A stretch of DNA of 40,287 bases from Paraburkholderia terricola (lineage in GTDB: Bacteria; Pseudomonadota; Gammaproteobacteria; Burkholderiales; Burkholderiaceae). The notes beneath the pieces were generated by a model. It worked only from the letters and a program-made list of their open reading frames with translations, ran no database searches and had not been told where the DNA came from. Position numbers and translations under genes: made by a program. The stretch is taken from positions 1-40,287 of the forward strand of contig NZ_FRAB01000054.1 in assembly GCF_900142195.1 (NCBI RefSeq). Direction: 5' to 3'. This document shows, in pieces, positions 1 to 8,100 of the stretch (within the stretch, counting starts at the first letter, position 1; each line of letters opens with the position of its first letter).

Positions 1-8
1 CCACTGCG

Positions 9-203
9 CCCTCCAAGCCAGGGGACCCGCTTCAAAGCTGGCGGTGTGAGCCGCTTTCTTTGCCTACTTTCTTTGCGGCGGCAAAGAAAGTAGGTGCCGC
101 CCCGCACAGGGGCAACGCCAATAGACCACTAACAAATCAAGCAAAGGCCAAGATAAGGAAAGGCCAAAACGCGCAAAACAACAGCGCCGAGCAGGCCAAA
201 CCC
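9..203 (+). repeat. Dispersed ~195-bp repeat, copy A
   Basis: A 123-bp head (9-131) matches, inverted, positions 39683-39805 with two mismatches that I can see. Inside it CCTACTTTCTTTGC (63-76) and GCAAAGAAAGTAGG (81-94) form a perfect 14-bp stem with a GGCG loop. After the head comes an A/C-rich stretch (132-185) that differs between copies, then the shared tail GCCGAGCAGGCCAAACCC (186-203). An open frame beginning at 60 crosses the element, but the tail is read in a different frame in the other copy, so I take the element as non-coding. It is probably a REP- or MITE-like intergenic family; its function is unknown. Confidence 0.85.
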
Positions 204-458
204 CACCTACATCCCACTACTTTGCCGTCGTCAACTGCACCGATCAGCGACCTTCACGAGAAAACAGAAACGACCTGCGTCGAACAGCCCCAAACCCCAG
301 CCCAGCAAGCAAAACCCCAAATTCCAGCGCAGGTGCGCGCAACGAAATAAACCGCTAATCTCGACCCCGCGCGCATCGCCAAACGCCGCGCGCAGCGCAA
401 CGAAACGGCCCTAAAAAGCCCTACGCGCAGCGGCAAAAAGCATCCTGGAGTACCCGCT
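204..458. other. Gene-free upstream region of bioA
   Basis: This stretch lies between the repeat and bioA. It is A/C-rich at first and then GC-rich. I see no convincing sigma-70 promoter, palindrome or BirA-type operator. GGAG at 447-450 is the likely ribosome binding site for the TTG start of bioA at 459. Confidence 0.5.
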
Positions 459-1820
459 TTGCAAAACCCGGCAACACAACCGTCATCACGAGAAGACTGG
501 ATCGCCCGCAGCCTGCGCGCCATCTGGCACCCCTGCACGCAGATGAAGCACCACGAGCGTCTGCCGCTCATTCCCGTCGCGCGCGGCCAGGGCGCGTGGC
601 TTTACGACCGCGCCGATCACCGTTATCTGGACGCGATCAGCTCCTGGTGGGTCAACCTGTTCGGCCACGCGAACCCGCGCATCAACGCGGCGCTGAAAGA
701 CCAGCTCGACACGCTCGAACACGCGATGCTCGCGGGCTGCACGCACGAGCCGGCCATCGAACTCGCGGAGCGCCTCGGCGCGCTCACCGGCAACACGCTC
801 GGCCACGCGTTCTTCGCGTCCGATGGCGCATCCGCCGTCGAAATAGCGCTGAAGATGAGCTTCCACTCATGGCGCAATCGCGGCTTCGCCGACAAGCAGG
901 AATTCGTCTGCCTCGCCAACAGCTACCACGGCGAGACCATCGGCGCGCTCGGCGTCACCGACGTCGCGCTCTTCAAGGACGCCTACGACCCGTTGATCCG
1001 TCACGCGCACGTCGTCGCGTCGCCCGATGCGCGTCTCGCGCAGCCTGGCGAGACCGCCGACGACGTCGCGCGCCGCGCGCTCGATCACGTGCGCTCGCTA
1101 TTCGAAGCGCGCGCCGACACAATCGCCGCGCTGATCGTCGAGCCGCTCGTGCAATGCGCAGCCGGCATGGCGATGCACGACGCGTCGTATCTCGCCGGAT
1201 TGCGCGCGTTGTGCGACCAGTACGGCGTGCATCTGATCGCCGATGAAATCGCCGTCGGTTGCGGCCGCACCGGCACGTTCTTCGCATGCGAGCAGGCGGG
1301 CATCTGGCCGGACTTTCTGTGTCTGTCGAAAGGCATTAGCGGCGGTTATCTGCCGCTCTCGATCGTGTTGTCGCGCGATGAAATCTTCGCGGCCTTCTAT
1401 CACGACGACACCGCGCGCGGCTTCCTGCATTCGCATTCCTACACCGGCAATCCGCTCGCGTGCCGCGCGGCGCTCGCCACGCTCGACCTGTTCGCGAGCG
1501 ACAACGTCCTCGCCGTCAACGCGCAGAAGTCCGCGAAACTGAAGGCCGCGCTTGCTCCGCTCGCTGGGCACGAGCAGGTGCGCAATCCGCGCCAGTGCGG
1601 CACGATCTTCGCGTTCGACGCGGTGATCGACGACGCTCAACACGCGAGGACATTCTCGCGCCGCTTCTTCGAAAACGCGTTGCAGCGCGAGCTGCTGCTG
1701 CGCCCGATTTCGACCACCGTGTATCTGATGCCGCCGTACATTCTCGACGACGAAGAACTCGCGCTGCTCGCCTCGCGCACTCATGAAACGTTCGAAGCCA
1801 CGCTCGCGGAGGCGCGCTAA
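459..1820 (+). CDS. bioA: Adenosylmethionine-8-amino-7-oxononanoate aminotransferase
   Basis: BioA uses S-adenosylmethionine as amino donor to turn 8-amino-7-oxononanoate (KAPA) into 7,8-diaminononanoate, the second step of biotin ring assembly. It is a cytosolic, PLP-dependent class III aminotransferase. The 453 residues show the substrate-pocket SSWW (61-64), the SDGASA phosphate-binding turn (121-126), YHGE (156-159), the cofactor Asp in ADE (262) and the PLP lysine K291 in LSKG. Length is normal or slightly long for the family. The start is TTG, supported by GGAG eight bases upstream and by N-terminal similarity to Burkholderia BioA (DWIARSL...HPCTQMKHHE); the next ATG would remove that conserved part. 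The stop overlaps the bioF start (TAATG), so the two are translationally coupled. Confidence 0.96.
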   Translation: MQNPATQPSSREDWIARSLRAIWHPCTQMKHHERLPLIPVARGQGAWLYDRADHRYLDAISSWWVNLFGHANPRINAALKDQLDTLEHAMLAGCTHEPAIELAERLGALTGNTLGHAFFASDGASAVEIALKMSFHSWRNRGFADKQEFVCLANSYHGETIGALGVTDVALFKDAYDPLIRHAHVVASPDARLAQPGETADDVARRALDHVRSLFEARADTIAALIVEPLVQCAAGMAMHDASYLAGLRALCDQYGVHLIADEIAVGCGRTGTFFACEQAGIWPDFLCLSKGISGGYLPLSIVLSRDEIFAAFYHDDTARGFLHSHSYTGNPLACRAALATLDLFASDNVLAVNAQKSAKLKAALAPLAGHEQVRNPRQCGTIFAFDAVIDDAQHARTFSRRFFENALQRELLLRPISTTVYLMPPYILDDEELALLASRTHETFEATLAEAR

Positions 1821-3004
1821 TGCACTTGCTCGACACACTTGCACAAGGCCTGAAGGACATCGACGCACGCGGCCTGCGCCGTCACCGCCGCACCGCCGAC
1901 ACGCCGTGCGCCGCGCACATGACGGTGGACGGCCGCGAGATCATCGGCTTCGCCAGTAACGACTACCTCGGCCTCGCCGCGCATCCGCAACTGATCGCCG
2001 CGATCGGGGAAGGCGCGCGGCGCTATGGCGCGGGCAGCGGCGGTTCGCATCTGCTCGGCGGCCACTCGCGCGCGCATGCGCAACTCGAAGACGACCTCGC
2101 GGAATTCGTCGGCGGCTTCGTCGACAATGCGCGCGCGCTGTACTTCAGCACCGGCTACATGGCGAACCTCGCGACGCTCACCGCGCTCGCGGGCCGCGGC
2201 ACGACGCTTTTCTCCGACGCGTTGAATCACGCGTCGCTGATCGACGGCGCGCGCCTGTCGCGCGCCGACGTGCAGATCTACCCGCACTGCGATACCGAAG
2301 CGTTGAGCGCGATGCTCGACGCTTCCGACGCGGAAGTGAAAGTGATCGTCTCCGATACGGTGTTCAGCATGGACGGCGATATCGCGCCGCTGCCGCGTCT
2401 GCTGGAACTCGCTGAGCAACACGGCGCGTGGCTGATTCTCGACGACGCGCATGGCTTCGGCGTGCTCGGTCCGCAAGGCCGCGGCGCGATCGCGCAGGCC
2501 GCGCTGCGCTCGCCGAACCTGATTTCGATCGGCACGCTCGGCAAGGCGGCGGGCGTCTCGGGCGCGTTCGTCGTCGCGCACGGCACCGTGATCGAATGGC
2601 TCGTGCAGCGCGCGCGTCCGTACATTTTCACCACGGCCTCGGTGCCTGCCGCCGCGTATGCGGTGTCGGCGAGTTTGCGCATCATCGGCGGCGACGAAGG
2701 CGATGCGCGGCGCGCGCATCTTCGGCAATTGATCGAACGCACGCGTGAGATGCTGAAAGCCACGCCGTGGCTTCCGGTCGATTCGCATACCGCCGTGCAG
2801 CCGCTCGTCATCGGCGCGAACGAAGCCACGCTCGACATCGCCGCCCTGCTCGACCGCGCGGGTCTGTGGGTGCCGGCGATTCGTCCGCCGACCGTGCCCA
2901 CCGGCACGTCGCGCTTGCGTATTTCGCTTTCCGCCGCGCACGCGCAAGCGGATCTCGACCGGCTCGAAGCGGGCCTTCAACAAGCGGGAGCGAAAGCGGC
3001 ATGA
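1820..3004 (+). CDS. bioF: 8-amino-7-oxononanoate synthase
   Basis: BioF condenses pimeloyl-ACP (or pimeloyl-CoA) with L-alanine, losing CO2, to give KAPA, the first committed step of biotin ring formation. It is a 394-residue alpha-oxoamine synthase, normal for the family. Visible motifs are the AGSGGSHLLGGHS loop (71-83), SDALNHAS (132-139), DDAH with the pyridine-binding Asp (208-211) and the PLP lysine K242 in GTLGKA. The ATG overlaps the bioA stop by one base and its own stop overlaps the bioD ATG (ATGA), giving a tightly coupled bioA-bioF-bioD unit. No acyl-chain genes (bioC, bioH) lie in the window, so pimeloyl-ACP must come from elsewhere in the genome. Confidence 0.96.
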   Translation: MHLLDTLAQGLKDIDARGLRRHRRTADTPCAAHMTVDGREIIGFASNDYLGLAAHPQLIAAIGEGARRYGAGSGGSHLLGGHSRAHAQLEDDLAEFVGGFVDNARALYFSTGYMANLATLTALAGRGTTLFSDALNHASLIDGARLSRADVQIYPHCDTEALSAMLDASDAEVKVIVSDTVFSMDGDIAPLPRLLELAEQHGAWLILDDAHGFGVLGPQGRGAIAQAALRSPNLISIGTLGKAAGVSGAFVVAHGTVIEWLVQRARPYIFTTASVPAAAYAVSASLRIIGGDEGDARRAHLRQLIERTREMLKATPWLPVDSHTAVQPLVIGANEATLDIAALLDRAGLWVPAIRPPTVPTGTSRLRISLSAAHAQADLDRLEAGLQQAGAKAA

Positions 3005-3720
3005 GCACGGCGCTGTCTCTCTTCGTCACCGGCACCGATACGGAAATCGGCAAGACGTTCGTTTCGTCGGCGCTGTTGCGCGGCTTCGTTCGCGAAGGCC
3101 TGCAAGCCGCCGCGATGAAGCCGATCGCCGCCGGCGCGTTCGAACTCGACGGCGTTCTGCATAACGAGGACGCGGATCAACTCGACGCCGCATCGAACGT
3201 CTTGTTGCCGCCCGACATTCGCACGCCCTATCTGCTGAAAGAACCGGCCGCGCCGCACATCGCGGCCGCGCTGGAAAACGTCACCTTCGATATCGCGCAC
3301 ATCGTCGCTTGCCATGCCGAAGCTGTGAAACGCGCGGACGTCGTGGTCGTGGAAGGCGTCGGCGGCTTTCGCGTGCCGTTGACGGCGACTGCGGACACCG
3401 CCGATCTCGCCGTCGCCTTGAAGCTGCCGGTCGTGCTGGTGGTCGGCCTGCGCCTCGGCTGCATCAACCATGCGCTGCTCACCGCCGAAGCGATCGCCGC
3501 GCGCGGACTGACGCTGGCCGGCTGGGTGGCGAACCGCGTCGACCCCGACATGACGTTCCCCGACGAAAACATCGCGTCGATCCGCGAGCATCTTGCGCGC
3601 GAACACGACGCGCCCTTGCTCGGCATCGTGCCGCATCTGAGTCCGGCTTCGCCCGAACTCGCGGCGGACCGGCTCGACATCGACCGACTCTTGCAGACGC
3701 TGCGCGACGCGCGGCGCTGA
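3001..3720 (+). CDS. bioD: Dethiobiotin synthetase
   Basis: BioD closes the ureido ring of dethiobiotin from diaminononanoate, CO2 and ATP. The 239-residue protein carries the P-loop GTDTEIGKT (11-19), a KPIAAG segment for carbamate and substrate binding, and VVEGVGGFRVPL for Mg/ATP and substrate contacts. The open frame runs further upstream inside bioF, but the ATG at 3001 is chosen because it overlaps the bioF stop as ATGA and places the P-loop at the usual distance from the N-terminus. It is third in the bio operon, and bioB follows after 33 bases. Confidence 0.95.
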   Translation: MSTALSLFVTGTDTEIGKTFVSSALLRGFVREGLQAAAMKPIAAGAFELDGVLHNEDADQLDAASNVLLPPDIRTPYLLKEPAAPHIAAALENVTFDIAHIVACHAEAVKRADVVVVEGVGGFRVPLTATADTADLAVALKLPVVLVVGLRLGCINHALLTAEAIAARGLTLAGWVANRVDPDMTFPDENIASIREHLAREHDAPLLGIVPHLSPASPELAADRLDIDRLLQTLRDARR

Positions 3721-3753
3721 TCAACATCACATCCATCCATGAGGATTGACGAC

Positions 3754-4866
3754 ATGACGCAACTGAACATCGCTCCGACGCCGGTCGACACGGCGGCCGC
3801 CAACAACAATGCCAATCACAACGCCAATAGCGCCGCATCGGACAGCAAACAGCTCGCGCGCTGGCGCGTCGCCGACATCGTCGCGCTGTACGAACTGCCG
3901 TTCAACGATCTGATGTTCCGCGCGCAGCAAACACATCGCGAGCATTTCGACGCGAACACCGTGCAACTGTCGACGCTGCTGTCGATCAAGACGGGCGGCT
4001 GCGAGGAAGATTGCGCGTACTGTCCGCAGTCGGTGCATCACGACACGGGCCTGCAGGCCGACAAGCTGATGCCGGTCGACGAAGTCCTCGCCGCCGCGCG
4101 CGCCGCCAAGCAAAACGGCGCAACGCGCTTTTGCATGGGCGCCGCGTGGCGCAATCCGAAAGACCGGCACCTGGAGCCGATCAAGGACATGATCCGCGGC
4201 GTGAAGGCGATGGGTCTCGAAACCTGCGTGACGCTCGGCATGCTGGAGACGCACCAGGCGCAAGCTCTGCGCGAAGCGGGCCTCGACTACTACAACCACA
4301 ACCTCGATACGTCGCCGGAGTTCTACGGCCAGATCATTTCGACGCGCACGTATCAGGACCGTCTCGACACGCTCGAACGGGTGCGCGACGCGGGCATCAA
4401 CGTGTGCTGCGGCGGCATCGTCGGTTTGGGCGAGTCGCGCCGCGAGCGGGCTGGCTTGATCGCGCAACTGGCGAACATGGAGCCGTATCCCGAGTCGGTG
4501 CCGATCAACAACCTGGTGCAAGTGGAAGGCACGCCGCTGACCGGCACGGAAGCGATCGACCCATTCGAGTTCGTGCGCACGATCGCAATTGCACGCATCA
4601 CGATGCCGCGCGCGATGGTGCGTCTGTCGGCGGGACGCGAGCAGATGAACGAAGCGTTGCAGGCCATGTGCTTTCTCGCCGGCGCGAATTCGATTTTCTA
4701 TGGCGATCAGTTGCTGACCACCAGCAATCCGCAAGCGGAGGCGGATCGCAAGCTGTTGGAGCGCCTGGGGATTCGGGCGGAAGCGGCGCAACAGATGCCG
4801 CTCGATCAGAGCGGTTGCGAGCATGGCTGCGAACACGGTCATGACTCGCACGCTGCGCCCAACTAA
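3754..4866 (+). CDS. bioB: Biotin synthase (radical SAM)
   Basis: BioB inserts sulfur into dethiobiotin to make biotin, using one radical-SAM [4Fe-4S] cluster and a sacrificial auxiliary cluster. The radical-SAM triad CxxxCxxC is C83, C87 and C90 in the 370-residue form. An in-frame ATG at 3739 exists, but GAGG at 3741-3744 sits at proper distance from the ATG at 3754, and the resulting MTQ start agrees with Burkholderia BioB. Two oddities: an Asn/Ala-rich low-complexity N-terminal extension (about 15-31) and a C-terminal Cys/His-rich tail with two CEHG units and GHDSH. It is the last gene of the biotin operon and is followed by a terminator hairpin. Confidence 0.95.
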   Translation: MTQLNIAPTPVDTAAANNNANHNANSAASDSKQLARWRVADIVALYELPFNDLMFRAQQTHREHFDANTVQLSTLLSIKTGGCEEDCAYCPQSVHHDTGLQADKLMPVDEVLAAARAAKQNGATRFCMGAAWRNPKDRHLEPIKDMIRGVKAMGLETCVTLGMLETHQAQALREAGLDYYNHNLDTSPEFYGQIISTRTYQDRLDTLERVRDAGINVCCGGIVGLGESRRERAGLIAQLANMEPYPESVPINNLVQVEGTPLTGTEAIDPFEFVRTIAIARITMPRAMVRLSAGREQMNEALQAMCFLAGANSIFYGDQLLTTSNPQAEADRKLLERLGIRAEAAQQMPLDQSGCEHGCEHGHDSHAAPN

Positions 4867-4904
4867 ACGCAACAAGCGCATGCGATAGCAATTCGCGCAA
4901 TAAA

Positions 4905-4940
4905 AAAGGCCGCCTCGGTAACGAACCGAAGGCGGCCTTT
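4905..4940. terminator. Terminator hairpin between bioB and the sulfate-binding protein gene
   Basis: The arms 4905-4919 and 4925-4940 pair over about 15 bp with one bulge and a short AACGA loop. Read on the minus strand the stem ends in a six-T run, a good intrinsic terminator for the sulfate-binding protein transcript. On the plus strand only a short T-run follows, so it may also stop bioB less strongly. Confidence 0.85.
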
Positions 4941-4957
4941 GTGCTTCACGCGAAGCT

Positions 4958-5983
4958 TTACTTCCTATCCACGATGATCTGATCGAACGTCCCGCCATCG
5001 GAGAAATGCGTTTGCTGCGCTTTCTGCCAGCTACCGAACATCTCTTCGACGGTGAAGGTCTTGATCGGCTTGAACTCCGCCTCATGCTTGGCGAGCACGT
5101 TCCTGTCGCGCGGACGCAGATGATGTTGCGCGATGATTTCCTGCGCGGCCGCCGACCACAGATAGTCGAGATACGCCTGCGCTTCCTTGCGCGTGCCGCG
5201 CTTGTCCACCACCTTGTCGACGATCGCCACGGGCGGCGCCGCCAGCAAGCTCACCGACGGATACACCGCTTCGAAATTGCCCGCGCCCACACCTGTGTTC
5301 ATCAGCGCGACTTCGTTTTCGAACGTCACCAGCACGTCGCCGATGCCGCGCTGCGTGAACGTGGTGGTCGCGCCGCGGCCGCCCGTGTCGAGCACCGGCA
5401 CGTTCCTGAAGATCGCTTTTTCGAAGTCGAGCGCCTGCGCGTCGGTGCCGCCGTGCTGCTTGCGATAACCCCACGCGGCCAGATACGTATAGCGGCCGTT
5501 ACCCGAGGTCTTGGGATTGGCGATCACCACCTGCACGCCGGGCTTGGCGAGATCGTCCCAGTCCTTGATGTGCTTCGGGTTGCCCTTGCGCACGAGGAAC
5601 ACCATCGTCGTGGTGTACGGCGCGCTGTCGTTCGGCATGCGCGCACGCCAGTTGGTCGGCACCAGTTGGCCCTTTTCGGCGAGCAGGTCGATGTCGTTCG
5701 GCTGGTTCATCGTCACGACGTCGGCCTGCAAGCCTTGCAGCACCGACAAGGCCTGCGCGCTCGACGCGCCGTGCGACTGGCGGATCGACACGGTCTCGCC
5801 GGTCTTCTGCTTGTACGCCGCGATGAAGCCGGCGTTGATGTCCTTGTACAACTCGCGCGTCACGTCGTACGAGACGTTGAGCAACGACGCTTGCGCGTGC
5901 GCCGTCGACACGCCGCCGAGCGCGAGCGTGATTGCCGTCATGCCGGCTGCCAGCCAGCGCGATGTGCCCGTCTTGCCTGCCAT
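4958..5983 (-). CDS. sbp: Periplasmic sulfate-binding protein
   Basis: This is the solute-binding subunit for sulfate/thiosulfate ABC uptake (SBP/CysP family). The 341 residues start with a Sec signal peptide (basic start, hydrophobic 11-25, likely cleavage after AHA at 30), followed by the family features LLNVSYDVTRELY, RQSHGASSAQA, NPKTSGNGRYTYLAAWG and FENEVALMN. GGGGA just upstream of the ATG is the ribosome binding site. The permease and ATPase genes (cysT, cysW, cysA) are not beside it; its neighbours are bioB, converging, and a serine hydrolase gene 126 bases upstream on the same strand. It is therefore probably an orphan binding protein that serves a transporter coded elsewhere. Sulfur supply next to the sulfur-consuming biotin synthase may be coincidental. 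Confidence 0.93.
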   Translation of the reverse strand: MAGKTGTSRWLAAGMTAITLALGGVSTAHAQASLLNVSYDVTRELYKDINAGFIAAYKQKTGETVSIRQSHGASSAQALSVLQGLQADVVTMNQPNDIDLLAEKGQLVPTNWRARMPNDSAPYTTTMVFLVRKGNPKHIKDWDDLAKPGVQVVIANPKTSGNGRYTYLAAWGYRKQHGGTDAQALDFEKAIFRNVPVLDTGGRGATTTFTQRGIGDVLVTFENEVALMNTGVGAGNFEAVYPSVSLLAAPPVAIVDKVVDKRGTRKEAQAYLDYLWSAAAQEIIAQHHLRPRDRNVLAKHEAEFKPIKTFTVEEMFGSWQKAQQTHFSDGGTFDQIIVDRK

Positions 5984-6109
5984 CTTGTCCCCGCCTATCG
6001 ATGATGAAAACCGGTGGCCGCACGAACGCGCGGCATGAAGCGGGATTCTAACGGATCGCTTACTGGCTCACTCGTGCCGGGGCCGGTGCATCGAGCGCGG
6101 CGCGAAGCC

Positions 6110-6712
6110 TCAAACGAATGCGTGCTGCGCGGCCTCGAAGGCATCCTCGCGAAAGCGCAATGGCGCGGCGCAATGCACCAGCGTGTCGATGAAATACTTG
6201 GCTCGCGGCCAGGGGCCGAAACCGGCCGCGGTGTTGATATGTCCCGCGTCGCCGAGATTGACGAACGCGCTGCCGAAACGCTGCGCGAGATCGCGCGAAC
6301 CGGCGAGCGGCATCCACGGATCGGTTTCGCTGCCGATCAGGATCGACGGCACGCCGAGGCGCCGCGCGTCGAACGTTCCCGCGAAGCCGAATTTCTCCGG
6401 GCTCGCGGGCGCGACGAACAGCACGCCGACCACGTCGTTCGCATACGACGCCTGCTGCAACGCATGCGCGGTCGCGAGGCAACCGAAGCTATGCGCGGCC
6501 AGCACGAACGGTCCGCGCTCGCGCGCGAGCAGATCGCGCAGCGACTTCGCCCATAGTGCGAGGTCCGGCGCGTCCCAGTCGGCCTGTTCGACGCGCAGCG
6601 AGCGCGCGAACTGCCGCTCCAGCCATGTTTGCCAATGCGCGCCCTCGCTGCCGTGCAGACCGGGCACGGTCACGAGCCGCGGCGGCCATGTCGATTTGGT
6701 GCATGAAAGCAT
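6110..6712 (-). CDS. RBBP9/YdeN-family serine hydrolase
   Basis: This is a small cytosolic alpha/beta hydrolase of the RBBP9/YdeN type (Pfam Ser_hydrolase); the physiological substrate of the family is not settled. In the 200-residue form the family N-terminus VTVPGLHGSEGAHWQTW is clear, the nucleophile lies in AAHSFG, the acid in GSETDPWMP and the base in DAGHINTAAGFG, a complete Ser-Asp-His triad. The open frame could begin at 6925, but the upstream 71 residues are low-complexity. The ATG at 6712 has GAGGG in good position and starts just before the family homology. It may be co-transcribed with sbp, which begins 126 bases downstream. Confidence 0.85.
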   Translation of the reverse strand: MLSCTKSTWPPRLVTVPGLHGSEGAHWQTWLERQFARSLRVEQADWDAPDLALWAKSLRDLLARERGPFVLAAHSFGCLATAHALQQASYANDVVGVLFVAPASPEKFGFAGTFDARRLGVPSILIGSETDPWMPLAGSRDLAQRFGSAFVNLGDAGHINTAAGFGPWPRAKYFIDTLVHCAAPLRFREDAFEAAQHAFV

Positions 6713-6985
6713 GTCTGTCCCTCGCAAAGGGAATCCGGGAAGGTATTGTCCCGCTGCGCGCCGCGCGAACGAACCAAGTTTTTGTGCTTTGTTTATCGGG
6801 CTAAATGGCGGTCGAGATGGCGGCGCCGTGACTGTCGACGTAGCAGGCGACGTGGCCGGCGACTGGCCCGAGCGACGGCCGGTGCCATGTGCCGCGTGAC
6901 CGGCGAATTGCACGGCCGTCCGCAAACGCGCGCGATCGGCGTCGAAAAAGTAGAATGAAGCCTACCCATAAAAGGAGGAGGCTCC

Positions 6986-7087
6986 ATGCCGCAAGCGTCG
7001 TCTGAAGCGCCGCGCGCGTCGCAGCCGTCACAAGGGGCCTTCCCCGCAATCCGCCCCGACAACGCAGGCGTCTTTCTGACCGTATGA
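6986..7087 (+). CDS. 33-codon leader ORF coupled to ghrA
   Basis: AGGAGGAGG at 6973-6981 is the strongest ribosome binding site in this stretch and sits five bases before an ATG that opens a 33-residue frame (MPQASSEAPRAS..., ending AGVFLTV). Its TGA (7085-7087) overlaps the ghrA ATG (7084-7086) as ATGA. ghrA itself has no clear Shine-Dalgarno sequence, so its translation may depend on ribosomes finishing this peptide. The peptide is Ala/Ser/Pro-rich, has no membrane segment or signal and resembles no family I know. It could be a leader with only a coupling role or a real small protein. The alternative is a chance frame. Confidence 0.5.
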   Translation: MPQASSEAPRASQPSQGAFPAIRPDNAGVFLTV

Positions 7088-8025
7088 AAATCCTCTTCTA
7101 CATGCCGCATGCCGATGCCGCCGCCTGGCTTCACGACTTTGCCCGCGCGCTGCCCGAGGCCGATCTGCGCGAGTGGCAGCCTGGCGACACCGCGCCGGCG
7201 GACTTCGCGGTCGTGTGGCGGCCGCCGCGCGAGATGCTGGCCGGCCGCGACGACTTGCGCGCGATCTTCAATCTGGGCGCGGGCGTGGATGCGATCCTCG
7301 CGCTCGAAAGCGAACAGCCGGGCATCTTGCCGCGCAACGCCCAGTTGATCCGCCTGGAGGACACCGGCATGGCGCCGCAAATGGCCGAGTACGTCGCGCA
7401 CGCGGTGCTGCGCTACCTGCGCCGTTTCGACGAATACCAGACGCTGCAAAGCGAACGCCGCTGGGAAGTGCTCGAACCGCATCCGCGCGAGACCTTCACG
7501 GTCGGCGTGCTCGGGCTTGGCGTGCTCGGCGCGCATGTCGCGCAAACGCTCGCGGGCTTCGGCATGCCGGTGCGCGGTTATAGCCGCGGCGCGCGGCACA
7601 TCGAGGGCATCACGACCTTCGCCGGCGAGGCGCAGTTCGATGCCTTTCTCGACGGCGTGAAAGTGCTGGTGAATCTGCTGCCGCATACGCCGGATACAGC
7701 CGGCGTGCTGAACGCGCGCACCTTCTCGAAGCTCGCGCGCGGTGCCTATCTGATCAACGTCGCGCGCGGCGGGCATCTGGTCGAACAGGATCTGCTCGAA
7801 GCGCTCGCGAGCGGCCAACTCGCCGCCGCCACGCTCGACGTGTTCCGCGAGGAGCCGTTGCCGCCCGATCATCTGTTCTGGCGGGAGCCGCGTATCACGA
7901 TCACGCCGCACATCTCCGCGCTGACGTTGCGCGAGGAAAGCGTCGCGCAGGTCGCGCGGAAAATCACGGCGCTCGCGCGCGGCGAAACGGTCAGCGGCGT
8001 GGTGAATATCGAACGCGGGTATTGA
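7084..8025 (+). CDS. ghrA: Glyoxylate/hydroxypyruvate reductase A
   Basis: This NAD(P)H-dependent D-2-hydroxyacid dehydrogenase reduces glyoxylate to glycolate and hydroxypyruvate to glycerate in the cytosol. Its 313 residues match GhrA length. Visible are the Rossmann motif GLGVLG (144-149) and the catalytic Arg-Glu-His set at R228 (NVARG), E257 (REEP) and H276 (TPH), with spacing like E. coli GhrA. The N-terminal substrate half contains NLGAGVDA (63-70) and the segment MAEYVAHAVL. The start overlaps the stop of the upstream leader ORF. HMG-CoA lyase follows after 75 bases on the same strand. Confidence 0.9.
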   Translation: MKILFYMPHADAAAWLHDFARALPEADLREWQPGDTAPADFAVVWRPPREMLAGRDDLRAIFNLGAGVDAILALESEQPGILPRNAQLIRLEDTGMAPQMAEYVAHAVLRYLRRFDEYQTLQSERRWEVLEPHPRETFTVGVLGLGVLGAHVAQTLAGFGMPVRGYSRGARHIEGITTFAGEAQFDAFLDGVKVLVNLLPHTPDTAGVLNARTFSKLARGAYLINVARGGHLVEQDLLEALASGQLAAATLDVFREEPLPPDHLFWREPRITITPHISALTLREESVAQVARKITALARGETVSGVVNIERGY

Positions 8026-8100
8026 GAGCCGGGTGAGCTTCGAGCAGGCACTGAGAGACATCAATGAAGGAGCGCCGCCAAGCGCGGCAGGAGACACATC

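Noticed and set aside
60..350. 96-codon plus-strand frame across repeat copy A, with a similar frame on the minus strand at 39548-39841
   Set aside because: Their first 23 residues agree only because the repeat DNA agrees. The shared tail is read in different frames in the two copies and no ribosome binding site precedes them.
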